Positions 1-9,717 of a DNA stretch of 64,000 nucleotides are shown here, one piece after another. Source of the DNA: Sipunculus nudus (Eukaryota > Annelida > Sipuncula > Golfingiida > Sipunculidae); assembly GCA_026874595.1 (NCBI GenBank), contig CM049306.1:101197142-101261141 (forward strand), read 5' to 3'. The stretch's first letter is position 1, and each line of letters begins with the position of its first letter. Under the pieces are notes generated by a model. The model was not told the origin of the DNA and did not search any database. It saw only the letters and a list, made by a program, of their open reading frames with translations. Both the position numbers and the translations under genes were made by a program.

Positions 1-110
1 TTATTTTTACAAATATTAGCCCTACAATTGAAATCAATTGGAATGGTTTCTTTGTAAAATAGTTTTCGCCGTTGTTTTTCGTTAGATTACAATGCTTATT
101 ATTGTCTCAC

Positions 111-349
111 TATTCGTCGGATTTTTCCAGGACTTCTCTACAGCTCTTGTCCTCTGAGAAGCACTGAGCGACAACCGGGTCCGTCCACAGAGCCCGGATC
201 TCAGGCATATACTGCTGGGCACTGGAATAATCTATCACCGGGCCCTTGGCGCAGTCCGATGTCTTCTCGTCCCCAGACCAACTCGACCTACTTGGTGTGT
301 GCATATTGCTCTTCTTTGGAAACCGTACCTTTAAATCTGAGTAAGTTGA
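111..349 (-). CDS. G-protein alpha subunit, fourth coding exon (helical domain)
   Basis: This exon encodes the second half of the alpha-helical domain of a heterotrimeric G-protein alpha subunit. The acceptor at 350-351 reads ttaattccag and the donor at 105-110 reads gtgaga. Between them 79 codons plus two bases stay open, entered in phase 0 exactly as the previous exon leaves it. The recognisable block is EIRALWTDPVVAQCF, which corresponds to the conserved I..LW.D..I..C. of G-alpha proteins. The exon ends inside a codon, probably Tyr, where many G-alpha genes have an intron just before the YL.D.DRI block. The segment GDEKTSDCAKGPVIDY ahead of the LW.D block has no clear counterpart and makes this part longer than in Gq or Gi. 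The switch regions, NKxD motif and receptor-binding C-terminus would lie in exons beyond position 1 and are not in the window. Confidence 0.82.
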
Positions 350-894
350 CTGGAATTAAAAAAACAAAGGTAGAATTCATAGATATAATAATATAGGAAT
401 AATAGGTATTATAAGAATATAAATGTTGCTTAAGTAAATTGAGTACGGTAATCGTGTTTTAAATATTATTCGTTACCGTCGGTCTCATATTCTGCTCTAG
501 TGGAAATATTTGTATTGCCATCTCCAGGAGCGAATGCGCTCATTCCCGTTCGTGTGTGTGTTTGTGTGTGTGTGTGTGATTATGTGATTGTTCACATTAT
601 AACTCACACGATCAAGAACGGAATCTCTTGAAATTCTCAGGGCATTTCGGGAGTGGACCAATGAAGAAACGATAAGAATTTGTCGAGAATCCGGCACATG
701 ATCCGGATTAAGGAGCGTCATCAATTAAGATTCACAAATGTGCAGTCACTTATGCACGAATGAAGCTGGAATATATGGGCCGAATAAGTGAATTGGGGGT
801 GGGGGGTGGGGGGGGGGGGGGGGGGGGGGCTTGCATTACAGACTTACTTAAAATGAGAAGAAAACGAAGATTATTTTATAAACCGTATACTTAC
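350..894 (-). other. G-alpha intron with a long poly-G tract
   Basis: This intron separates the 895-1079 and 111-349 exons. It holds a (CA)n-like patch at 556-577 and, at 795-829, a G-rich tract with an uninterrupted run of 22 G on the plus strand (22 C in the transcript). Nothing else is recognisable. Confidence 0.6.
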
Positions 895-1079
895 TCTAGC
901 TTTGTCGGTAGATGGCGCTGTACCGCTTTCTTCCATGTGACCAAGTAGTGCGTGCACTGCATCAAGAACGTTCTCATAAACACTGCCCGTGAAGCGGCCC
1001 CTCTCCTCCTCGCTGTAACCTTGTCCTAGATGAATCTGCAGCTGTTTGATGAACGTGCTTTTGCCAGAGCTGGCACCCC
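895..1079 (-). CDS. G-protein alpha subunit, third coding exon (P-loop and start of helical domain)
   Basis: This exon starts at a good acceptor (tttatcaccag) and ends at a consensus donor (gtaagt). With one base from the preceding exon it encodes GGASSGKSTFIKQLQIHLGQ, then GYSEEERGRFTGSVYENV and a stretch ending in TDKAR, closing in phase 0. TFIKQ and the YS-E-E...F...VY.N pattern are diagnostic of G-alpha, and the helical-domain start resembles the Gq class most. The nucleotide-binding loop departs from the near-invariant GAGESGKS: the second to fourth residues are G, A and S. The catalytically important Glu (Gi1 Glu43) is Ser, and the Gly equivalent to Ras Gly12 (Gi1 Gly42) is Ala. The invariant GKST is kept, so nucleotide binding is plausible. 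An altered hydrolysis rate is an inference from that substitution. Confidence 0.9.
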
Positions 1080-1328
1080 CTGGTGATAAAAATAGCATTT
1101 TAAAAGAGGATACCTTTATTATTTCACAGTGAAGTGAAAACTGGTTCATTTAGACCTAGAGCAACAGTTTCAAAATTCCAAAAGGCGGATAAAAGTAACT
1201 AGTCACAGCAATGATTTTATTGTTTTATTCATATTCAGTCAAAAGAAATTTGGATCAGTATACTGGTATATTTAAAAAAATAAAATATATAACTGTCTTG
1301 GCTTAATAAATGATGAAAACACAAGCAA

Positions 1329-1331
<3 letters not shown>

Positions 1332-1409
<78 letters not shown>
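1332..1409. repeat. (AT)n followed by (GA)n microsatellite
   Basis: About 37 bases of AT alternation are followed by about 40 bases of GA alternation, inside the short G-alpha intron between 1079 and 1528. Confidence 0.95.
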
Positions 1410-1413
<4 letters not shown>

Positions 1414-1527
1414 GGTACGGTCAAAAGTTTTAAATTTCTTGCACATTGATATTATAATTAAACATGAGATACATATATAAGCTCTCTATCTGCACATAAA
1501 ATATGTGCAAAAATGTGACTAACTGAC

Positions 1528-1663
1528 CTAGAATGAGGAGCTGTATTTCCCGTTCCCTGCGTTCTCTGTCCTCGTCCAACTGTTGGTCAATACTTTTGCT
1601 GCGGGCCAGGGCGGCCCGGCTGGACCGGTGCATGTTGGGTCGCCGCGGTGCCTCCACGTGCGT
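1528..1663 (-). CDS. G-protein alpha subunit, second coding exon (N-terminal helix and beta-1)
   Basis: This exon encodes the amphipathic N-terminal helix that binds G-beta/gamma, followed by the first beta strand: ARSKSIDQQLDEDRERRERE and then IQLLIL. This matches the ...RSK.ID..L..D.....RE.KLLLLG pattern of G-alpha proteins. The acceptor is cacttgttgcag (AG at 1664-1665) and the donor is gtcagt (1522-1527). The exon ends one base into the first P-loop Gly codon, the position at which most animal G-alpha genes carry an intron. The reading frame opens at the acceptor with THVEAPRRPN, ahead of an internal Met. Translation could therefore start at that Met, but the open frame up to the acceptor and the matching phase of the exon at 22929-22964 favour an upstream start. 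Downstream it joins the exon ending at 1079 in frame. Confidence 0.88.
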
Positions 1664-2255
1664 CTGCAACAAGTGAGAGTGTACAAATATTATCGTAAAA
1701 AATACCGACAATTAACAGAACGATCATTTATATAGGGTTTAAAGCTCCTAACTAAACCTGAGTAGCGTATTAGTGTTAAAATGACGCACATGTCATACAG
1801 TGGACATGAAGCTTCCTCTGTTAATATGAACTGTGATTGTCTAATCTTTATGGAGGTGTGATAAAACCCAGGTTTTACTGGTCAGTATATCAGTATGACG
1901 ATTCGTATGAGTAAAAAGGTCCATACAGACGGGGGGTGGGGGTTCTTTTCAGGAAGCATTAATGGAATGCATGTTGTTGTTGACAAATGATATTGTTATA
2001 TTTATATTTCATATATGAGTATGGCACCATAAATGACATTAGTGCACTCATAGTACGGAGACGTGGATGATAATGATTATCTATTACTGCTGCTATCTAG
2101 TGCTGCTATTTACCAAAAAACTATACAATAGTACGCGTTTTTTCAGCCCACCCACAGCGGACCATCAGGGGCCTGATCACCAACTACAGTGGCTTTGAGC
2201 ATATAAATGCGTCACAATGGAAGCAAGTCCTCGGTAACTGTCAAATCTTCCCTTG
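1664..2255. other. Intronic DNA without recognisable features
   Basis: This is the first part of the long proposed G-alpha intron. I see no conserved coding signal here. Composition becomes GC-richer from about 2140, where the decayed coding fragment begins. Confidence 0.4.
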
Positions 2256-2631
2256 TTAACAGCAGGCTATGAGCTGGTTCCATTTAGAGTTCTGCTTTAA
2301 GATTGTCAGGGGATCACAGAAATTAAGATAGACGCGGCCCCCTGAACCCGTCCGCGTGGTCCCTATCGACATGCCCTCGTCTCGGGCGGTGAAACCGTTA
2401 TGAATGAGTAGCCATAGGGCAGAAATCGATCAACCAACGGCCGGGTCGACTTTAGGGACGCGTCACTCTAAACGTTATACCCGCCTCCAAAATAAACTCC
2501 ATTACATAGTCCAGTGCCTCACCGTCCTCCGATGATACCTCTAGCCACAGGGACCCGTTTAATTGCAATATCGAATATGATAGGCAAGCTGAGGGTCTCT
2601 CTAAATAGTAATAAAGGGAGTTGAGATCGGT
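2256..2631 (-). pseudogene. Decayed coding fragment of unknown origin
   Basis: Two abutting open frames without start codons lie end to end on the minus strand. The first, 2631 down to 2452, ends in EALDYVMEFILEAGITFRV plus three residues and a stop. The second, 2429 down to 2256 in another frame, contains GFTARDEGMSIGTTRTGSGG and then VYLNFCDPL. The pair is nearly 50% GC in a region of about one third GC, and the residue mix looks protein-like, as if one frame had been broken by a frameshift near 2440. I do not recognise the family. It may be a relic of a transposable element or a retrocopy, and it may also be chance. Confidence 0.3.
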
Positions 2632-4089
2632 CTATATTGCTAGTTGGCGGATTCCTTGCCTTTCCATCAGATATCTTGGGTCATGTTTTGTCTTAGAATA
2701 AGAGCAAAACCATACTGTACTTTTATACGTTTCAATATAAATCCTGATTTGTGTATAGCCAAAATGAATTATATGTTTAATAATGGCAAAACGTGGTAAA
2801 ATATAGCGTTGCTGTAAGAAAACTATTATCGGGACTGTACATAAAAGGGAGATGAAAATATGTTTTTATTTCAAGTTTGTTCGTTTTTTGTCACCCTGAC
2901 ATACTGTTCCCGGTATTTAAGACGTACCAAAGCCTACTCACAGGGGCAAGTAATGCACAAAATTTCTCAGGACGTGACTTTCTTCAATATTGTTGGCATC
3001 CCAAAGTATCGCAAGAAGCACGGGCGGACGAAACCAAAAATTAAATAATGTAGGTGGCACCCCCAATCTTATGTGAGATAAAGTTTCTCAGAGATCTTTG
3101 GACATGCATATGAAAACTTTCACGTGCCATGTGTACAAGAAACCTATCCAAGATGGATTGAAATGCAACATTTCAGACAGACCCCATCCTGATTTATAAG
3201 TGATTTTCAGGCATGAGCAAAGACATGATTGGACGCCACTCGAAAACGATTCCAGATGGCCCACCAGTTTTGAGACCAGATAAATTTATCTAACATGTGT
3301 GACAATGCACAATTGAAACATTTGTATTAAGTAAAACTGAACTGATAATGTGAAAAAATAGGCATAATTTAGCTCCTGATTATGTCCCTTTAAGTCCGCT
3401 GTACATGTAAATGCGAAGGTCTTGTCGCTTTAAGTAAGGGATGCTTCTTCGCAAATGACTGACCGGAAACAGTTTCTCCATGCCTTTTAATGTGATAAAC
3501 CAGACAAAGGTAAAATATTAAAAAGCATGAGACTATAATTAGAAAATTATTCTGAATGCACCATTAGCACAATAACGACCAACGGAGAAAGTTAACTGGG
3601 TACCGTGATTTTTTTATGGTTTAATGCATGTTCAATATCAATAGGAGCTAAATCTCTGAAAGCCTTGAGCCTGGAAACCTCGAGGCAGCCTTAGATTGAA
3701 CCCAATCTAAACCTTAATTCCCAATTTAACCTTGGACTAATTGTGTGAGTAGATGGACTGATTGCTGCCCTGGTGGATAGCGGAGCTCATTAGTAAGGTC
3801 CAGGCCGGGGCTTCTACTTAGTCCCTGGAGGATTCAACAGGTAAACGTGGGGACAGAGAGGAAGAGAGTGAACGGAACAGTGGTCAGAGGGACTGAAGAC
3901 ATTAACGCTAAAGATCAAAACAATCGTGTTTGACCAATAAAAGAAAAGAGAACACTCGGACAGCGCTAAAGTCACGATAAATTTATTATTTCTTTAAAGA
4001 TTATGTAACAAATAAATGTCTATACATATTTATTTATAATTTCGAATATTTATTTATTTTAAATTCGGAAGTTTATTCAAATCACGTTC
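2632..4089. other. Intronic DNA, no gene seen
   Basis: This is AT-rich single-copy-looking sequence. A 62-codon open frame at 2860-3048 has no recognisable domain and no coding context, so it is not called. Confidence 0.4.
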
Positions 4090-4350
4090 ATAATTCGCAG
4101 GGTATTTAATCAGATAACGTACAACGTTCTTGGAACATTTATCCAAAGTACATATAACTTTCGCGGGATAGTTATTCAGATTACGTATCACATTCGCTGG
4201 ATGTTTAATCTGATTACCTATAACATTGTTGGGATGTTTATCCTGATAACCAATATAACACTGGCGGGATGTTTATCCTGATAACCTATAAAATAGGCGG
4301 GGGGTTTATCCAGAATACGTATAACAATCGCGGGATATTTTTGATATAAC
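4090..4350. repeat. Degenerate 33-bp minisatellite
   Basis: About eight units with a period of 33-35 bases follow each other. Each contains a core like attcgcgggatgtttatc followed by a variant of ctgataacctataac. The units have drifted considerably, with the best-preserved ones between 4190 and 4320. It lies in the long proposed G-alpha intron. Confidence 0.75.
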
Positions 4351-6184
4351 TTATTATAGTCGAGGGACGTTATTTCCAGATTTATTCAATTCAATTTCGC
4401 AGGGCATTTTTTCATATCACGCATATCCAAAAAAATAACATATTCGCTACATACTTACTTAACGCCACAAGTCACAGGATGTTTATCTAGATCATGGGAA
4501 TAATACAATATGCTTATTTAGTAAAATTCAAATTGCACTCAAGTCGCATACAACATTTATTCAACATCACCGAATGAAGATGAGGGCTAATTTCAATGAA
4601 TTCAAAAAGAATAAATGTTTGAGATAGAATTCACATAAAACGAACAGACGTACAAACATATAGAGAAGCCTACTTTTTCACAAGATTCCGGATGAATTAC
4701 ATACTTGACTCATCTCATCCTTCCCTCAAACCCGTTTATCATTAAAATATCATCGGAAATTAGATTCACCTGCCTCCGTTTGAGAGCGTCCCAAGGTGCA
4801 CGAGTTGTGCAATTCTAAGTTGGCAAGTGGAACCGTGAGTCTGATATATAGATGAACGGCCCCATTGGCATGAATGCAGTGCTTCGTCACTCATCCTTTT
4901 CCGTAAAGTTTCAAATCTTACTTAGATATTCTTGAAACCTCTATATGTGCCATTACTCCCATTTGTTCCATTTTACAAACTCAAATGGCTGCATGCAGTA
5001 TAGTGACTGTACTGACTGGAAAGAAAGACTACGCAGCTTGGATTTGTCAAAACTCTATCTTATCAATCATTTCTTAAAGGTATGTAAAATTAATATCTGT
5101 AATTACTCCGCTTTACGTTTATAATGAAACCTCCTTGATTCGAAATGTCATAGAAGCGCGGTAAAACAGATTGAACCTTTTGTAAAAGTGATCTTATGAA
5201 GCATGAAGGCATGGTGAGGGTATCCAACGAAAGCGTGTTACATCATATCATGTTTCTACTTGTAATGTTAATGTGAAAGATGCCAGGCTCCAGCCAGTCG
5301 TAAAATTTTAATTGCTTACCGTGTTTATTTGTTCAACTGACGTTTCCACCATAAGTCTCTGCAGTTCCTTACAGTCTAAGTGAATAATTATCATCTCAAA
5401 TGGCACGTGAAAACCTTAAGGTAAATACGCGATCTAATCACCTTACTTTAATGAAAGCTTACAATCATGGCGATACTGTTTTATATATAACCTAGGTGCG
5501 AAAATCCTATAATTTTTTTACATATTCATATTGAATGGTCAATAGTCCCTGATTTATTATATAAATTATCTTTATCATTTACATTTTAACATCTATCTTA
5601 TTGATGAGTCCATCATCATCCACATCCAATGTCTCTTCACTCGGCAAAAAAAGGTTATCACACATGACATGGAAGACGAAGTGAAACGTTAGAATCTTTA
5701 TTGCAATTTATGTAGAAGAAGATGAACATTAAAAAAAAAAGATGAACTTGCATTTGCATTCGTACAAACATGAAGCGCTGAGTCCAGATAAAACATCACA
5801 TGCAATCGCGAACAAGAAGAAGCAAGTGTATTGTGACCAAAGCTAATATTAAAAGAGGTAATGGGCATACATAATGAAAAGACTGCATTGTTTTCGCAAC
5901 TATGGATCATGGTAAAGCAACAGTTATCCACTTTAAGATATATCTGTCAAATTGCATCTATACCTCCAATTAATTTTAAATAGTTCTGAGGCATTGTTTC
6001 CATGTTCTATCTGAACCTGTGATTAGCCTTTTTATCCACATAATATACTGAGTATGTAATCTTGTACCCACATCTGAGAAGCTTAAACCTCCCATTTCAT
6101 AGGATCCAAAGACTGTCTCATATTAGACTTTAGTTCATGAGTAGTGTGATATCATTTATAAATATTTTTGGTGGGATACACATA
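4351..6184. other. Intronic DNA, no gene seen
   Basis: This is AT-rich sequence with no recognisable gene, RNA or element. The last few hundred bases could include the undetected 3' end of the LINE that follows. Confidence 0.4.
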
Positions 6185-7056
6185 TTACAAACATACAAAG
6201 TCTTTGGTAAGGCTAGAGTTCTCAATTTCTGTACGTCCAAATATGGTAACGTTTCTAGTTGACCAAATGTTAACCAGTAACTTTAGTTTCTCCTCCACTG
6301 TCTGAAAAATTCTATGTATAACGAAGTTCTTAATTGTGTGTGTACCATACCCCAAGAATTTAATAGCAGATTTTGTCAAATGAACCCATTTACATGAGAT
6401 TGGTGTTTCATCTTTTATCTTCCATCAGCCCAACCATGCTGCATCTGATTTTTCGTAATTCACTTTTAATGAAGTGAAATTAGCAAACATGTCAATTATT
6501 GATATCAGATGCTTGAACGACTCCACATTTGACGGGAAAAATGTAACATCGTCAGGAAATATTGTTAATTTTACTTCATTGCTACCTATATGTCTTTTAC
6601 ATTATTACCTGAGCTTACCATATGCATTAAGGTTTCTATCACAAGAACGAACAAATGTCGTATTGTTGGATCACCTTGTTTAGTACCTCTTGACACAGGA
6701 AAATATATTGTTGAATATCCATTATTTTAAACACAACTTTGTGAACCATTATGAATTAATTTTATCCAGTTGATAAACATTGGTCCATATCCAATACGTT
6801 TCAGTACCTAAAACATACACACATGATCTATGGAATCAAAAGCTGCCGCGCAGTCAGCACAAAACAATATACCAATTTTGTATTCTACTTTACAATACTC
6901 AATCATATCTGATATAAGGCGTACTGAGTCCCCTATGTAACGTCCTGGAACAAATGCATCTTGATCCATATCAACCAATTTATTCAGAACTTTATTTAAA
7001 CGTGCTACAAGTATTTTACAAGTAGTTTTCATGACTTGGATAACTACTGATGGCAA
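6185..7056 (-). pseudogene. LINE ORF2 reverse transcriptase relic
   Basis: The 7056-6808 segment has KILVARLNKVLNKLVDMDQ, AFVPGRYIGDSVRLISDMIE and AAAFDSIDH, which cover RT motifs 1-3; one catalytic Asp region reads CADCAAAFDS. Out-of-frame remains of the next RT blocks follow around 6690-6410. The piece at 6379-6185 (KFLGYG, then LLVNIWSTRNVTIFGR) matches the connection region downstream of the RT palm in L1-type elements. The reading frame is broken repeatedly. Confidence 0.85.
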
Positions 7057-7210
7057 ATTCCATTTCTTTTACTTTCTTTCCAAATACAAAGGTATTTACC
7101 TTTAAATCTTCTATTCTTTTTTTTTCTTTTATAGAATAAGTAATTGTAAACTTCATAATGCTATATTTCAGATACTCCCATTTTACCTCGTCCATCTAGC
7201 TCGGTGTGAT

Positions 7211-8119
7211 CTAACTCCTGCTTATAGTTGTAACAATATACTCCACCTTGTTTATACAATTTATATCTTTTATAAGTGAACAATTAAATGTCAAGAAAGA
7301 AGGCCAATGTTTATCAGTGTTCAATGACCTAAGTGCAAGATGCACAGCTGAATGATCCGAGCCAACACTGGGTATAATATCACAGTGTAAAATATATGGT
7401 TGCAGAGACGATAAAACTAAAAATAAATCCAATCGCCGTTGTGTAAGAGGACATGTAATCGTCTCCAGGTGATTTTTTTTTAACTGTTGGGTTTCGAACT
7501 CTACAGATATCACATAGATTTAGTAATAACAAAGTCCTCTTAACCATGTCAACTGTTTTTGACATTAGCGTAAAATTTCCTCCATCAGCATCAGCATCAG
7601 AAAAGCAATTAAAGTCCCCTCCCCAAATTATCTTTGTATTTTCGTCGAGCTGAAAATATAATTTATTGTATTATAAATATTCTCGTAACATACTAATTGC
7701 TCATTCTCTCAGTTAGGACCATAAACTTTAATCAGCAAAAAGTGTGACCCTTGAATGTTACAATACAGCATAACAAATCTTCCGGCATCGTCTACTTTAC
7801 TATCCAACAGTGTGAATTCTAGTTTTGACCTAGTTAAATTTAATGTTCCCCTGGCCTGATTTGTACCATGGGCAAAAAAAACTTTGACCCCTTCATTGAA
7901 GTTTCCATGATTGTTCACATTTTGTATCAGATTGGGATTCCTGAATAAAACATATGCCTTTATCAAATCCTTGTTTGTGTCACCAATAAATAATTTCCTT
8001 CTTTTAATATAATTCCTAATACCTTTAGCATTAATACTCAGAATCTTAAAATTCATCATTGATATTTCATTTGTTGAAGTAAGACCTGTTATTTCAGGAA
8101 CAACATATGATACATGCAA
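7211..8119 (-). pseudogene. LINE ORF2 endonuclease relic
   Basis: The 8119-7709 segment gives FKILSINAKGIRNYIKRRKL, then a deletion and a segment ending GSHFLLIKVYGPN, matching the N-terminal half of an APE-type endonuclease. The catalytic ETH block appears lost. The 7513-7211 segment gives RRLDLFLVLSSLQ, DIIPSVGSDHSAVHLALRS and FNCSLIKDINCIN, the C-terminal half with the conserved SDH motif. The two are in different frames with stops between them. Confidence 0.85.
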
Positions 8120-8699
8120 CTATTTCTATAAATCCGTAAGTTCATGAATAATTTTAAAAACACAAGGTTAAATACATGTGTGGATGTCTAATTTTCAACT
8201 TACAATAATATATTCGTAACTAAAGGAGAAAATGTGATGCTCCCAAAATGATGAAAATGTAACTTTAGAATATTTTATCATTTCACCACTTTTGCATAGA
8301 ATCGTAAGTATCATATTAACACGTATAAGACACAAAGAAACGATACAGAAGAAAAGGTGACATAAATATACATAAGACATACTATGTTACCTGGTAGCTT
8401 GGACCAGTACACCCAATAGTAATATTAATTATAATTATGAAAATAATAATATCAATAAAAAGACAGGTATGATCTATTCAAGGCACTATAATATATTCTC
8501 ATTACATGTATGAACAATACAAAATTCCAAAGCCCTTTAAATTTACTTCATTACCACAGCCAGCGGATCTCTATACTTGACCCTAAACACTTTATCATCC
8601 CTCCCCTAACAAACACCTTCCCGTCCCACGTCTAGGCATCAGAGACACGTTGATCTTTTTTCTCTATTTAACTTTTTTTTTGCATTTTAGGACACATAT

Positions 8700-9289
8700 C
8701 ATTCACTATGATTATTCCTCGATTTTTCAACTGCTTCCTAGCTTTCATTACAGAAAGCTTATCATCCCTAGACATAAATTTGACAATAATAGCCCTGTCT
8801 GAGTCGTGGCGACATGGCCCCACCCTATGTGCCACATCTATGGATCTTTGTTCTACCTTTACATTCAGGTTGCTTTGAAAAGTGAAATGGCTACTTTCCT
8901 AGTATACTCAGTTTTATCCTTAGTGACCCAAAGTTTCCTTAAATTACACCCCAAGCGTATTGTTCATTGTTCACCGCATTAATTCATGTTTTTGCCTGTT
9001 CACATTTGTTTTTTTTCAGTGCAATGTATTCCTCCTTTAAACTATTTAACACGTTCTCAAGTTCACTTATTTTATTTTCAAGTGGCTTTACACATTTTTC
9101 CATTATAGTTTCCTCTAATTCTGTCACAATGGATTTTTTATCCATGTCAAGATTTTCTTTTTGAAACCTTCTAACATTTCTAACAAACGTTCCTCTGTGA
9201 GAATATTTGGACTTTTCTGACACAACAGATGAATCTGATGATGAGCTGGAAAGACCAGACCTGGTCCTTTTAAACTCATCCTCTGGCAT
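8700..9289 (-). pseudogene. LINE ORF1 relic
   Basis: The first 101 codons (9289 down to 8984) start MPEDEFKRTRSGLSSSSS and continue into a heptad-like coiled coil (LEETIMEKCVKPLENKISEL). After a frame break the C-terminal domain resumes. Around 8880-8700 it contains KVEQRSIDVAHRVGP, RAIIVKFMSRDDKLSVMKAR and KQLKNRGI, typical of the L1 ORF1p / transposase-22 type domain that binds nucleic acid. It is frameshifted at least once. Confidence 0.8.
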
Positions 9290-9290
9290 A

Positions 9291-9717
9291 TTTTACAAAA
9301 ATTATTTTGATCCTATAAACAACATTATGTGCAAAATATTACTGGCCTAAGCTAACACCGAACATTCAAGCCATCATGTTATAACACAGACCTTTCAGGT
9401 ACCTAAAAAAAGCCCACCCTGGTGTACACTTCCTGACCACTTTTGGTCAATAGTGAATGAAAGCACCTATTGAAATCCCGTCACCAAATTTGCAAATCTT
9501 CTTCTTCAGTTCTTTAAGTATTACTCTTTAAGTTTTTTTGGAGTTTACTTGCATTTAACCTGAAAATGAGTGCACAACAGGGTCTCAAAAAGTCAAATTG
9601 ACTTAATGTAATATCAATCTGTTAACTTGATATAGTGCAATATGTATGAAAGGCAACGGTTATAAAAAAAACCGCTAATAAAGGTCAAGGACACTACAAA
9701 TATTAACTAGAATACGG
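9291..9717. other. Spacer between LINE and tandem-repeat element
   Basis: This is AT-rich intronic DNA of about 430 bases. No gene or element boundary is recognisable; it may contain the LINE 5' UTR. Confidence 0.35.

Larger units (their letters stand above)
6185..9290 (-). mobile_element. Degenerate LINE, L1/Tx1-type non-LTR retrotransposon
   Basis: On the minus strand, in the order expected of a two-ORF LINE, the sequence carries an ORF1 coiled coil and nucleic-acid-binding domain, then endonuclease and reverse transcriptase fragments. All are interrupted by stops and frameshifts. The element has the same orientation as the G-alpha gene, whose proposed first intron it occupies. The 3' end is not defined: the last recognisable piece is the RT connection region at 6185-6379, and no poly-A or target duplication was found. 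It is too broken to be autonomous. Confidence 0.85.
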
